Shown: positions 15,821-23,152 of the stretch, piece by piece
How the letters are laid out: each line of letters starts with the position of its first letter
Position numbering within the stretch: position 1 is the stretch's first letter
Source: an uncultured Neomegalonema sp.
Lineage (GTDB): Bacteria > Pseudomonadota > Alphaproteobacteria > Rhodobacterales > Rhodobacteraceae
Direction of reading: 5' to 3'
DNA length: 41,750 nucleotides
Assembly (NCBI GenBank): GCA_937995735.1
Contig: CALKIZ010000054.1
Location: 1 to 41,750 of the forward strand
The notes under the pieces: generated by a model
The model's database searches: none
Told to the model about the DNA's origin: nothing
Seen by the model: only the letters and a program-made list of their open reading frames with translations
Made by a program: the position numbers and the translations under genes

Positions 15821-17575
15821 TCATTCCTCCGCCACCAATGTTTCCGGTTCGCTGTCGGGTAAGATCGTCTCACCCGGTTTGACGATGGTGAATTGAACCG
15901 GCTCGCGGGTCACGTCCAGCCCGTCGCCTGCTTGCTTCGCCACGGTAAAGTAAGACGTCTCAAGTGCGCCTTCCTCGGGGAAGTCTTCACGGAAATGCGC
16001 GCCGCGTGAGTTCTCGCGCGCTAAGGCAGCTTCGGTAATCACCGTCGAGACATCGCACAGGCTGCGCATGTTCAGCCAATCATGCCAAGTCAGATTAAAA
16101 GCCCGCGTCGTGCCATCGACGCCGAGGCCCATCAACTCGGCCCCGATCTCTTGCACACGTTTTAAGCCGCGCTGCATCCCCGTCGCCGTGCGCATCACGC
16201 CAACATCTTCCCACATCGCGTCCATCAGCTCTTTGCGCAGAGGATGGATATGCGCAGGCATTTGCGCAAACGGAACCAGTGCCCGTGCAATTTCCGCCTC
16301 CAGCACAGCCTCGTCTGGATCGCGCAAAGCGCTGATGCCGGCAATGTCTTTGCCCATCACATCACCGGCAACACCGCCATAAACCGTCGAGTTCGCAACA
16401 CCATTCCCGCCGAGGCGGTTAGAGCCATGCGCGCCGCCCGCATCTTCGCCCGCAACATATAGCCCTTCCATCGCCGTGCGCGTCTCCGCATCAACGACCA
16501 CACCGCCCATAAAGTAATGCGCGGTGGGCACGACTTCGACTTTACCGCCCGCCAGATCGAACCCGCTATCGGCACAGCGTTTGACCATGCCTTTGAACTT
16601 TTTGGCGACATTCTCGGGGCCAAGATGCGCCATCGAGATATAAACCCCGCCATTGGGGGAGGCGTTGTTCTTGCGCATCTCGGCAAAGATACCCCGGCTG
16701 ACCACATCGCGGGTGGCGCGCTCGCCTTTGGCATCATAGTCGAACATAAAGCGGTTATCAGCGCCATTGAGAAGCTGTCCGCCCGCACCGCGCAAGCCCT
16801 CCTCAAGTACCGTGCCGGTCATCTTGGTGTGATCTCCTGCCAGCAATCCGGTGGGGTGAAACTGCACCATCTCCATATCGCGCAAAGGCAACCCCGCGCG
16901 CAGCGCCATCGCGAGGCCATCCATTGTCTTATCACCGGAGGGCGTGTGGTATTTATACATGGTCGGGCCGCCGCCCGTCGCCATCAACACCGCCTTGGCC
17001 CGCACAAACCGGAAATCACCCGTGCGCATGTCGATGAATAACACCCCCGACAGAGCCGCGCCGTCTTTTGTCGGGATCAACCCAATCGCGCGGTGTTCTT
17101 GCAGGCGTTCGACAGGGCGCGACAGCACTTGTTCCATCAAGCGATTGATAATCTCGATGCCCGTCAGGTCGCCCTTATGAACGGTACGGTCTGCGGTTTG
17201 ACCGGCGAAGGCTTTGTGGTGCAAAGACCCATCGGCATTGCGATCGAAGAAACACCCGACCTCGTTTTCAAGTTCGCGCACCCGCACCACGGCTTGCTCG
17301 CACAGCTTCCACGCCATGTCCTGATCAGGCAACCATTTACCGCCCTTGATCGTATCCATGAAGTGCCGCTCGACCGTATCCCCTGTGCCGAGCGCCACGT
17401 TATACCCGCCTTGCACCATGCGCGTGCAGCCGCATTTGCCGAGCAAGCCCTTCACCGCAATCGTGATCTTTGCATCCGGTGCGCTTTGCTGTGCATGAAG
17501 CGCGGCAAAAAGACCCGCACCCCCTGTGCCGAGGATCAAAATATCCGTGTCATGGCGCTCGATTTTCATGATCAT
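15821..17575 (-). CDS. sdhA: Succinate dehydrogenase/fumarate reductase-like flavoprotein
   Basis: FAD-binding catalytic subunit, 584 residues, of a membrane complex that exchanges electrons between a succinate-like acid and quinone. It has the dinucleotide site GTGGAG (about 16-21) and all substrate-site motifs: QFHPTG, LEEGLRGAGG, ATRDVVSRG, HYFMGGV and GSNRLGGNG. The segment that normally carries the FAD-linking histidine (SHTVAAQGG) reads CGCTRMVQGGYN at about 48-59, so FAD is probably not covalently bound. The C-terminal domain contains HDWLNMRSLCDVS. ATG 17575 overlaps the stop of the preceding anchor gene; ATG 17569 is an alternative. Gene order B-anchor-anchor-A differs from the canonical sdhCDAB, so this is probably a specialised paralog rather than the TCA-cycle enzyme. 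Confidence 0.9.
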   Translation of the reverse strand: MIMKIERHDTDILILGTGGAGLFAALHAQQSAPDAKITIAVKGLLGKCGCTRMVQGGYNVALGTGDTVERHFMDTIKGGKWLPDQDMAWKLCEQAVVRVRELENEVGCFFDRNADGSLHHKAFAGQTADRTVHKGDLTGIEIINRLMEQVLSRPVERLQEHRAIGLIPTKDGAALSGVLFIDMRTGDFRFVRAKAVLMATGGGPTMYKYHTPSGDKTMDGLAMALRAGLPLRDMEMVQFHPTGLLAGDHTKMTGTVLEEGLRGAGGQLLNGADNRFMFDYDAKGERATRDVVSRGIFAEMRKNNASPNGGVYISMAHLGPENVAKKFKGMVKRCADSGFDLAGGKVEVVPTAHYFMGGVVVDAETRTAMEGLYVAGEDAGGAHGSNRLGGNGVANSTVYGGVAGDVMGKDIAGISALRDPDEAVLEAEIARALVPFAQMPAHIHPLRKELMDAMWEDVGVMRTATGMQRGLKRVQEIGAELMGLGVDGTTRAFNLTWHDWLNMRSLCDVSTVITEAALARENSRGAHFREDFPEEGALETSYFTVAKQAGDGLDVTREPVQFTIVKPGETILPDSEPETLVAEE

Positions 17576-17913
17576 ATCGCCTGTAAAAAGAACGTGCCGG
17601 AGATAAGCACCGACACGCCAACCGCGCCTGCCGCCAGTGTCTTTTGCCTCGGCGACCATGGCAACCATTCCAGTGCCATCAGGCGCAATCCCCCGAACAG
17701 ATGCACAGCCAGCAGAAACACTAACCCGAACTCCGCAATCTTAACGGCGGTTATGTCCGTCCAGTGCAAAAATTCGTCAAGGCGTTCCGGCGATGTCAGA
17801 GCGAGCGACAACACCCAAAAATGAACCGGCAAAAACAAAGCCAGTGCCACGCCTGAAATCCGGTGCAGGATAAACGCAAACCACAGCGGATGAGAGCGAT
17901 GCGGGCGGATCAT
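17572..17913 (-). CDS. Cytochrome b-type membrane anchor of the SDH-like complex
   Basis: 113 residues with three hydrophobic segments. The N-terminus RPHRSHPLWFAFILHRISG matches the SdhC pattern (RPxSPHLxIY ... HRxSG), and VHLFGGLRLMALEW matches the late H-x2-GG-x-R motif, including candidate heme-ligand histidines. It should anchor the A and B subunits and help form the quinone site. The ATG overlaps the previous stop, and its own stop overlaps the flavoprotein start. Confidence 0.82.
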   Translation of the reverse strand: MIRPHRSHPLWFAFILHRISGVALALFLPVHFWVLSLALTSPERLDEFLHWTDITAVKIAEFGLVFLLAVHLFGGLRLMALEWLPWSPRQKTLAAGAVGVSVLISGTFFLQAI

Positions 17914-18242
17914 AATGCCGTCACCGCGTAAACCGCCTGCGCACCCATCGCGAAAAGCACCAAAAAGACAGCCCAAGCGAACACGTTGAGCGCGCTTCCC
18001 TTCAGGCCAACGACCTCAAAGGCTATGGTCCGCAACCCAATCGCGGCATGAACCGAAACCGCGACAACGAATGTGCCATAGAACAGCGCCCAACCGAAAC
18101 TGCCTTGTGTGCGGCCAAGGATTTCTCCGGCGGATAACCCGCCTTGGATCGCGTAGATCATCACCGCGATATGGCCCAGCACAAGCGGGGCCATGACAAA
18201 CGCGCTAATCCGTTGCGCCATATAAAGCCGCAGGTCGGTCAT
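17910..18242 (-). CDS. Second membrane anchor of the SDH-like complex
   Basis: 110 residues with three hydrophobic segments. RLYMAQRISAFVMAPLVLGHIAVM and a later VHAAIGLRTIAFE give histidines in membrane segments 1 and 2, as in small anchor subunits of SDH/fumarate reductase. Sequence similarity within this family is low, so the call rests largely on position and topology. The ATG overlaps the sdhB stop (ATGA). Confidence 0.75.
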   Translation of the reverse strand: MTDLRLYMAQRISAFVMAPLVLGHIAVMIYAIQGGLSAGEILGRTQGSFGWALFYGTFVVAVSVHAAIGLRTIAFEVVGLKGSALNVFAWAVFLVLFAMGAQAVYAVTAL

Positions 18243-18970
18243 GCCTTTCTCCGGGTGAAAAACGCCTTCGCCGTCTCGCGCTTCAACCCCGCGATAGAGG
18301 CCATCGGGTTCAACTCGTTCGGGCAAGCCTCGGCGCAACTGCCCATGCTGTGACAGGAATGACAGCCTCCATTGGCAGACACCGCATCAAGGATGGTCTG
18401 CTTCCCGCCGTCTTTGGCATCATTAAACAGCGTCCAGGCGCGGTTCAGCGCTGCTGGTCCCAGATAGTCAGAGTTGCTTGAAACCGCATCGCACGCCGCA
18501 TAACAAATCGAGCAATTAATGCATTCAATGCCGATATCCGCTTCCGTGCGTTCATGGCTGGTCGGGTCGATCTGTTCAATCGCATCATTGCGGGTTTTAG
18601 AGGGATGAAACACCCCCTCCGCCTTGATCCATTTGTCAAAGAAAGGGTCCATATCGGTGGCGAGGTCTTTGATAACGGGCAGGTTGCGCAGCGGTGCAAT
18701 CTCTATCTTATTGCCGCTGATGACCTTTTGAACATGAGTGCGGCAGGTCCAGCGTGGCTTGCCATTGACCATCATCGCGCAAGAGCCGCACATCCCGACA
18801 CGGCAGGCAAAACGATACGCCAGCGTGGGGTCTTCGTTTTGTTGAATCCACGCGACAACATCAAGGATCGTCTGGCTTTCCTGAGCAGGCACGGCAAAAG
18901 CCTGATATGCTCCGCCAGTGTCGTTGGACCGCCAGACCGAAACATCAAGAGTTTTAGTAGTGCTTGTCAC
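18239..18970 (-). CDS. sdhB: Succinate dehydrogenase/fumarate reductase-like iron-sulfur protein
   Basis: Electron-transfer subunit, 243 residues. The [2Fe-2S] site is CRVGMCGSCAMMVNGKPRW plus a following cysteine. The second domain has CINCSICYAAC for [4Fe-4S] and CHSCHSMGSCAEACP for the remaining cluster or clusters. In the latter an extra cysteine pair (CHSC) precedes the usual pattern, so cluster content could differ from standard SdhB. It starts with GTG, with AAGG six bases before. It is the first gene of a 12-kb minus-strand block and diverges from uvrD. No regulator gene is adjacent. Confidence 0.9.
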   Translation of the reverse strand: MTSTTKTLDVSVWRSNDTGGAYQAFAVPAQESQTILDVVAWIQQNEDPTLAYRFACRVGMCGSCAMMVNGKPRWTCRTHVQKVISGNKIEIAPLRNLPVIKDLATDMDPFFDKWIKAEGVFHPSKTRNDAIEQIDPTSHERTEADIGIECINCSICYAACDAVSSNSDYLGPAALNRAWTLFNDAKDGGKQTILDAVSANGGCHSCHSMGSCAEACPNELNPMASIAGLKRETAKAFFTRRKA

Positions 18971-19107
18971 AGCGTACCTTATGATCGCGGCCCCGGTATC
19001 ATGTCTGGCGCGTGCGTTTGAAACATCCGATGGTGAGCTTCGAGCGTAGTCTCAATCCGGCGAAGAGTGCAAGCACACCGCCGTCATGGGCCAAGTTTCG
19101 AAATTTT

Positions 19108-19122
19108 GAACAATTTGGGAAC
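19108..19122. promoter_or_regulatory. LexA (SOS) box upstream of uvrD
   Basis: GAAC-AATTTGG-GAAC is an exact match to the direct-repeat LexA operator of alphaproteobacteria (GTTC-N7-GTTC on the other strand). It lies 43 bases before the uvrD ATG and overlaps a possible -35 (TTGAAC, 19106-19111), where LexA binding would block transcription. Confidence 0.75.
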
Positions 19123-19164
19123 TTCGGGGTTTTCACTGATCCGTGCGGGCGTTAGAACAATGCT

Positions 19165-21582
19165 ATGTCTGATCCTTTTGCCGATGAGAGTTTCGCCGCA
19201 CCGTCCGGCGATGTGCCCCTAAGCCAGCGCGCCGCCGCCGCGCCGCCGCAGGCCGCCACGCCGTATCTTGATGCGCTGAATCCTGCGCAACGCGAAGCGA
19301 CCGAGGCGCTGGACGGTCCTGTGCTCGTCTTGGCAGGGGCAGGGACAGGCAAAACCCGTGTGCTGACAACCCGCACCGCCCATTTGCTCAACACCCGCAA
19401 GGCCCGTCCGAACGAGTTGCTTTGCGTGACCTTCACCAACAAAGCCGCACGGGAGATGCGCGAGCGGATCGGCTCGCTGATCGGATACGCGGTTGAGGGG
19501 ATGCCGTGGCTTGGCACGTTCCACTCGGTCAGCGCAAAGATGCTGCGCCGTCATGCGGAACTCGTCGGACTGCAATCGAACTTTACGATCCTTGATACCG
19601 ACGATCAAATCCGCCTGTTGAAACAGCTTATTCGAGCGGAAAATATCGACGAAAAACGCTGGCCTGCGCGGATGCTGGCGGGGTTTATTGACAGTTGGAA
19701 GAACCGGGGCTGGACGCCGGATAAAGTGCCGGAGATCGAGGCCGCGCAATATGGCAACGGACAGGGCGGCGCGCTTTACCGCGAGTATCAAGCGCGGTTG
19801 ATCACGCTCAATGCGGCGGATTTCGGTGATTTGTTGCTGCACACGCTGACGATCCTGCAAAAGCACGAAGACATTCTTGCGCAGTATCAACGGTATTTCC
19901 GGTACATTCTTGTGGACGAGTATCAGGATACCAATGTCGCGCAGTACCTTTGGCTGCGGTTGCTCGCGCAGGGGCATAAAAACATCTGCTGTGTCGGGGA
20001 TGACGACCAATCAATCTATGGCTGGCGCGGGGCCGAGGTCGGCAACATTCTCAAATTCGAGAAGGATTTCCCCGGCGCGACCGTGGTGCGGTTGGAGCAA
20101 AACTATCGCTCAACCCCGCATATCCTCGCCGCTGCTTCCGGTGTCATCAAAGGCAATGAAGACCGGCTCGGCAAGACGCTTTGGACCGATATGGAAGAGG
20201 GCGAAAAAGTCCGTCTTATGGGTGTTTGGGACGGCGATGAAGAGGCGCGCTGGATTGGCGAAGAGGCCGAAAGCCTGCAACGGGGTCCGCGCGATCTGAA
20301 CCCGCTCAGTCTCGATCAAATGGCGGTGCTGGTGCGCGCATCGCATCAAATGCGCAGCTTTGAGGATCGTTTCCTCTCCATCGGGATGCCGTATCGCGTG
20401 ATTGGCGGGCCTCGGTTTTATGAGCGTCAGGAAATCCGCGATGCCATCGCCTATATCCGCTGTGTCGTGCAGCCCGATGATGCTCTTGCCTTCGAGCGGA
20501 TCGTCAACACCCCGCGCCGGGGGCTTGGTGATAAAGCTGTCGCCACCATCAACGATGCGGCACGTGCGGCGAATATCTCATTGCCCCGTGCGGCGGCGAT
20601 GCTGTCCGAAGGCGAGGGACTGTCGGCACGGGCGCGCAATTCTCTGCGCGGGTTGGTCGAGAATTTCGAACGCTGGCGCGCCATCCTTTCGGATCAGAAC
20701 TCCGACCTTGCGCATCACGAATTGGTGGAAACCATTCTGGACGAGAGTGGCTACACCGAGATGTGGAAGAACGACAAATCGGCGGATGCGCCGGGGCGTC
20801 TGGAAAACCTCAAAGAACTCGTGCGCTCGATTTCTGAGTTTGAAAATCTCGGCGGGTTTTTAGAGCATGTTTCCCTCGTGATGGACAACGCGCAGGAAAA
20901 GGGCGCGGAGTGCATTTCGATCATGACGCTCCATGCCGCGAAAGGGCTGGAGTTTGATGCCGTGTTCCTGCCCGGATGGGAAGATGGCCTCTTTCCCTCG
21001 CAACGCTCGATGGATGAGAGCGGGAAGAAAGGCTTGGAAGAAGAACGCCGCCTTGCCTATGTCGGCATTACCCGCGCACGGGCGCTCTGCACGATTACGT
21101 TTGCCGCGAACCGGCGCATCTATAATCAATGGCAAAGCTCGATGCCCTCGCGCTTTGTCGATGAGTTGCCCGAAGCCCATGTCGAGGTAATGACCCCGCC
21201 CGGATTATACGGCGGCGCTTATGGCGGCGCGTCGAATTACGGCAATGGCGGCATGGCCGATGTCGGTGGGGGGTATTCCTCGAACATCGAAAAGCGGGCG
21301 GGCGAGGCCAATGTCTACAACTCGCCGGGGTGGAAGCGGATGCAAGCCAACGCCGCCAAAACCGCCCGCCGCGATCCCGTAATCATCGACGCCAAAGCCA
21401 TCCCCGATTTCAATATCGGCGACCGCGTATTTCACCAGAAATTCGGCTACGGCGCAGTCGAGCAGATTGATGACGATAAGCTGTCAGTGGCTTTCGAGAA
21501 GGCGGGGACGAAAAAGGTCGTCGCGAGCTATGTCTCCAAGGCTGAGAAAGCTGGTGGGATGGATGACGAGGTTCCTTTTTAA
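19165..21582 (+). CDS. uvrD: ATP-dependent DNA helicase, UvrD/PcrA family
   Basis: Superfamily 1A 3'-5' helicase for nucleotide-excision and mismatch repair and for displacing RecA and stalled RNA polymerase. The 805 residues carry motif I AGAGTGKT (57-64), motif II DEYQDT (near 249), motif III GDDDQSIYGWRGA (near 278), NYRST, and the late motif ITRARAL. A glycine-rich linker (about 675-710) leads to a C-terminal Tudor-like domain (RVFHQKFGYGAVEQI), as in PcrA/UvrD proteins that bind RNA polymerase. The ATG has no clear ribosome site. A LexA box upstream predicts induction by DNA damage. A dispersed repeat begins two bases after the stop. Confidence 0.95.
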   Translation: MSDPFADESFAAPSGDVPLSQRAAAAPPQAATPYLDALNPAQREATEALDGPVLVLAGAGTGKTRVLTTRTAHLLNTRKARPNELLCVTFTNKAAREMRERIGSLIGYAVEGMPWLGTFHSVSAKMLRRHAELVGLQSNFTILDTDDQIRLLKQLIRAENIDEKRWPARMLAGFIDSWKNRGWTPDKVPEIEAAQYGNGQGGALYREYQARLITLNAADFGDLLLHTLTILQKHEDILAQYQRYFRYILVDEYQDTNVAQYLWLRLLAQGHKNICCVGDDDQSIYGWRGAEVGNILKFEKDFPGATVVRLEQNYRSTPHILAAASGVIKGNEDRLGKTLWTDMEEGEKVRLMGVWDGDEEARWIGEEAESLQRGPRDLNPLSLDQMAVLVRASHQMRSFEDRFLSIGMPYRVIGGPRFYERQEIRDAIAYIRCVVQPDDALAFERIVNTPRRGLGDKAVATINDAARAANISLPRAAAMLSEGEGLSARARNSLRGLVENFERWRAILSDQNSDLAHHELVETILDESGYTEMWKNDKSADAPGRLENLKELVRSISEFENLGGFLEHVSLVMDNAQEKGAECISIMTLHAAKGLEFDAVFLPGWEDGLFPSQRSMDESGKKGLEEERRLAYVGITRARALCTITFAANRRIYNQWQSSMPSRFVDELPEAHVEVMTPPGLYGGAYGGASNYGNGGMADVGGGYSSNIEKRAGEANVYNSPGWKRMQANAAKTARRDPVIIDAKAIPDFNIGDRVFHQKFGYGAVEQIDDDKLSVAFEKAGTKKVVASYVSKAEKAGGMDDEVPF

Positions 21583-21584
21583 AA

Positions 21585-21670
21585 GCGTTTGCGCAGCAAA
21601 CGCGGCTGACGTGGGTTTTTAGCGAAGTCCTATCGCGGCAGGTTTTTGCGCAGCAAATACCGAGAGCTTG
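21585..21670 (+). repeat. Two-hairpin dispersed repeat, copy 2 (3' of uvrD)
   Basis: Hairpin 1 is GCGTTTGC-GCA-GCAAACGC (21585-21603); hairpin 2 is GGTTTTTGC-GCA-GCAAATACC. The linker has TTTTTAGCGAAGTC. It aligns end to end with 1111-1194, in the same orientation and position relative to the upstream gene. Confidence 0.75.
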
Positions 21671-21728
21671 AGTAGTCTTTTGTATTGAGCAACTCATCCC
21701 ATCAAGAACTAAGCGCCTGACCGAGAGG

Positions 21729-21794
21729 GGTGCGGAACGCGCCCGCCGTGGGGCGGGCAGGCGCGTGTCGCCGCTGGCGCGGCTCCCATTTTTC
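21729..21794 (-). repeat. 66-bp structured dispersed repeat, copy 2
   Basis: Read on the minus strand it starts GAAAAATGGGAG, has hairpin GCCGC-GCCA-GCGGC, CGACACGCG, hairpin CCCGCC / GGCGGG, and ends CCGCACC. It matches 15715-15778 with compensating changes in both stems. It lies between the convergent uvrD and DUF6505 genes, so it could end either transcript. Confidence 0.75.
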
Positions 21795-21810
21795 TTTCGC
21801 TCCGCGAAAA

Positions 21811-22323
21811 TCAATCCTTCAAATTAGGAACCTGACTCATCTCAATCGCATGGTCCGCCATCGGGCCGAGGACATCGACGACACCGGCATCGGCGACTTC
21901 GATCACGCGGAAGGCTTCGCGCACACCGGCTTCGGTCAGTTCGCGCTCAACCACCAACAGCGTATTGGCGCGGTGTTCTTCGCAGAGGTCCAGCATATGC
22001 TGTACTTCGTTTTCCGCGACCGGCAGAGCATCCTCAATCGACGGCGCGCCATATTCCTGCATGAAATGTGCGGCGAGTTTCATCACCAGTGCATCAACTT
22101 CGTTTTGGTCAATCTCCGCCGTCGCAACAAAAGTTGCGCGCCCGAAACCTTCGAGAGACAGCCAGCCATTGCGGAACTCTTGTCTCGGTTTTCCTTTCAG
22201 ATCGTCTTCCACGAAATCCGAAAACGCAAACGCGCCGGAGATCGCCCATTCCCCTGCATCAGCAGAGCGGCGAAAGACATTCTCATCGCTTTCGTCAAAT
22301 CGGATTGTGCGGGCCAGCTTCAT
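21811..22323 (-). CDS. DUF6505-like protein
   Basis: 170 residues, acidic, with no signal peptide or membrane segment and no catalytic motif that I recognise. It begins MKLARTIRFDESDENVFRRSA and contains GEWAISGAFAFSDF, which I associate with the uncharacterised DUF6505 family. It is the last gene of a minus-strand row with DUF6494, Mrp and a DUF4444 lipoate/biotin-ligase-like protein, 9 bases after the last of these. In other proteobacteria, from memory, this set travels with formate dehydrogenase accessory genes; none is visible here. Function unknown. Confidence 0.7.
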   Translation of the reverse strand: MKLARTIRFDESDENVFRRSADAGEWAISGAFAFSDFVEDDLKGKPRQEFRNGWLSLEGFGRATFVATAEIDQNEVDALVMKLAAHFMQEYGAPSIEDALPVAENEVQHMLDLCEEHRANTLLVVERELTEAGVREAFRVIEVADAGVVDVLGPMADHAIEMSQVPNLKD

Positions 22324-22332
22324 AAGATTACC

Positions 22333-23121
22333 TTACCCAATAACTTGCGGGGGCCAGACGCGCGGCGTGTCCAGAATGGGCAGCAAGGGCAGGGCACTGC
22401 TGCCGCTTTCGGTCTTCAGGATCATGCCGCCGCCCTCATCCAAACCGAGAAACTCCCCGCGCTGCGTCGTGCCATCATGCTCGAAGGCAACCGTCTCACC
22501 GCGCCCATCGGCCCGGCTTAACCAACCATCGGTGATCGCGCGCAGCTCGCCTTCTTCCCATGTGTTCACCCAAGTCAGCGTATGCCGCGCCCAGCTTTCC
22601 AGCAAGCGCACCGCACTGAGATGGCCGCAGCCTTCTTCACTGAGAGCGGTCAGGTCCGGAGCTTCGCCGGGATTGGGACCGTTCTCATCCCAGCGCATCG
22701 CGAGCGAAATACCAACAACAAGCCACTCCGGTATCGCCGCCGCATCCCGTGTCGAGGCATCCACACGCAGCGCCCCGCACCACGCGCCATTGACCTTGAT
22801 CCCGTCGGGCCAGACATGCTGTACGCCTACTTCGGGTGGGGCCAGAGCGCCGATGCAATCGTTCAAGCCATTCGCCACCGCGAATAATATCGGCAGCGCT
22901 TCGGCCAAGGGTTCTTCCGGCGCGAAGACAATAGCGGCTTGCATTATTGTTTTATCTGGCGACCAGTAAAGATCGCCAACATCCGCAACCCCGCGCCCCG
23001 CATCCGAGATGGCCTTGGCAAAGGGGTCCATGCCCGCCTTTACCCCGATACCGCGCAACAAAGGCGGGAAGGTCGGAGCCTCCCCGTCGCCCGGCATGGT
23101 TGGATCATACGCGATTGTCAT
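22333..23121 (-). CDS. Biotin/lipoate A/B ligase-like protein with DUF4444
   Basis: 262 residues. The N-terminal about 190 residues follow the biotin/lipoate ligase fold: a strand-rich core with VQHVWPDGIKVNGAWCGALRVD, where the conserved K-V-N-G lysine sits, and a segment WLVVGISLAMRW. The C-terminal about 70 residues (RGEFLGLDEGGGMILKTESG) resemble the small DUF4444 / BirA-like domain. The usual RGGG motif of acyl-adenylate-forming ligases is not evident, so classic lipoylation or biotinylation is uncertain. It could transfer or bind a carboxylate cofactor for an Fe-S enzyme, given the adjacent mrp gene. Confidence 0.72.
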   Translation of the reverse strand: MTIAYDPTMPGDGEAPTFPPLLRGIGVKAGMDPFAKAISDAGRGVADVGDLYWSPDKTIMQAAIVFAPEEPLAEALPILFAVANGLNDCIGALAPPEVGVQHVWPDGIKVNGAWCGALRVDASTRDAAAIPEWLVVGISLAMRWDENGPNPGEAPDLTALSEEGCGHLSAVRLLESWARHTLTWVNTWEEGELRAITDGWLSRADGRGETVAFEHDGTTQRGEFLGLDEGGGMILKTESGSSALPLLPILDTPRVWPPQVIG

Positions 23122-23152
23122 CGGTTCAGGTCAGGGTGTCCGCCCCCGAAAG

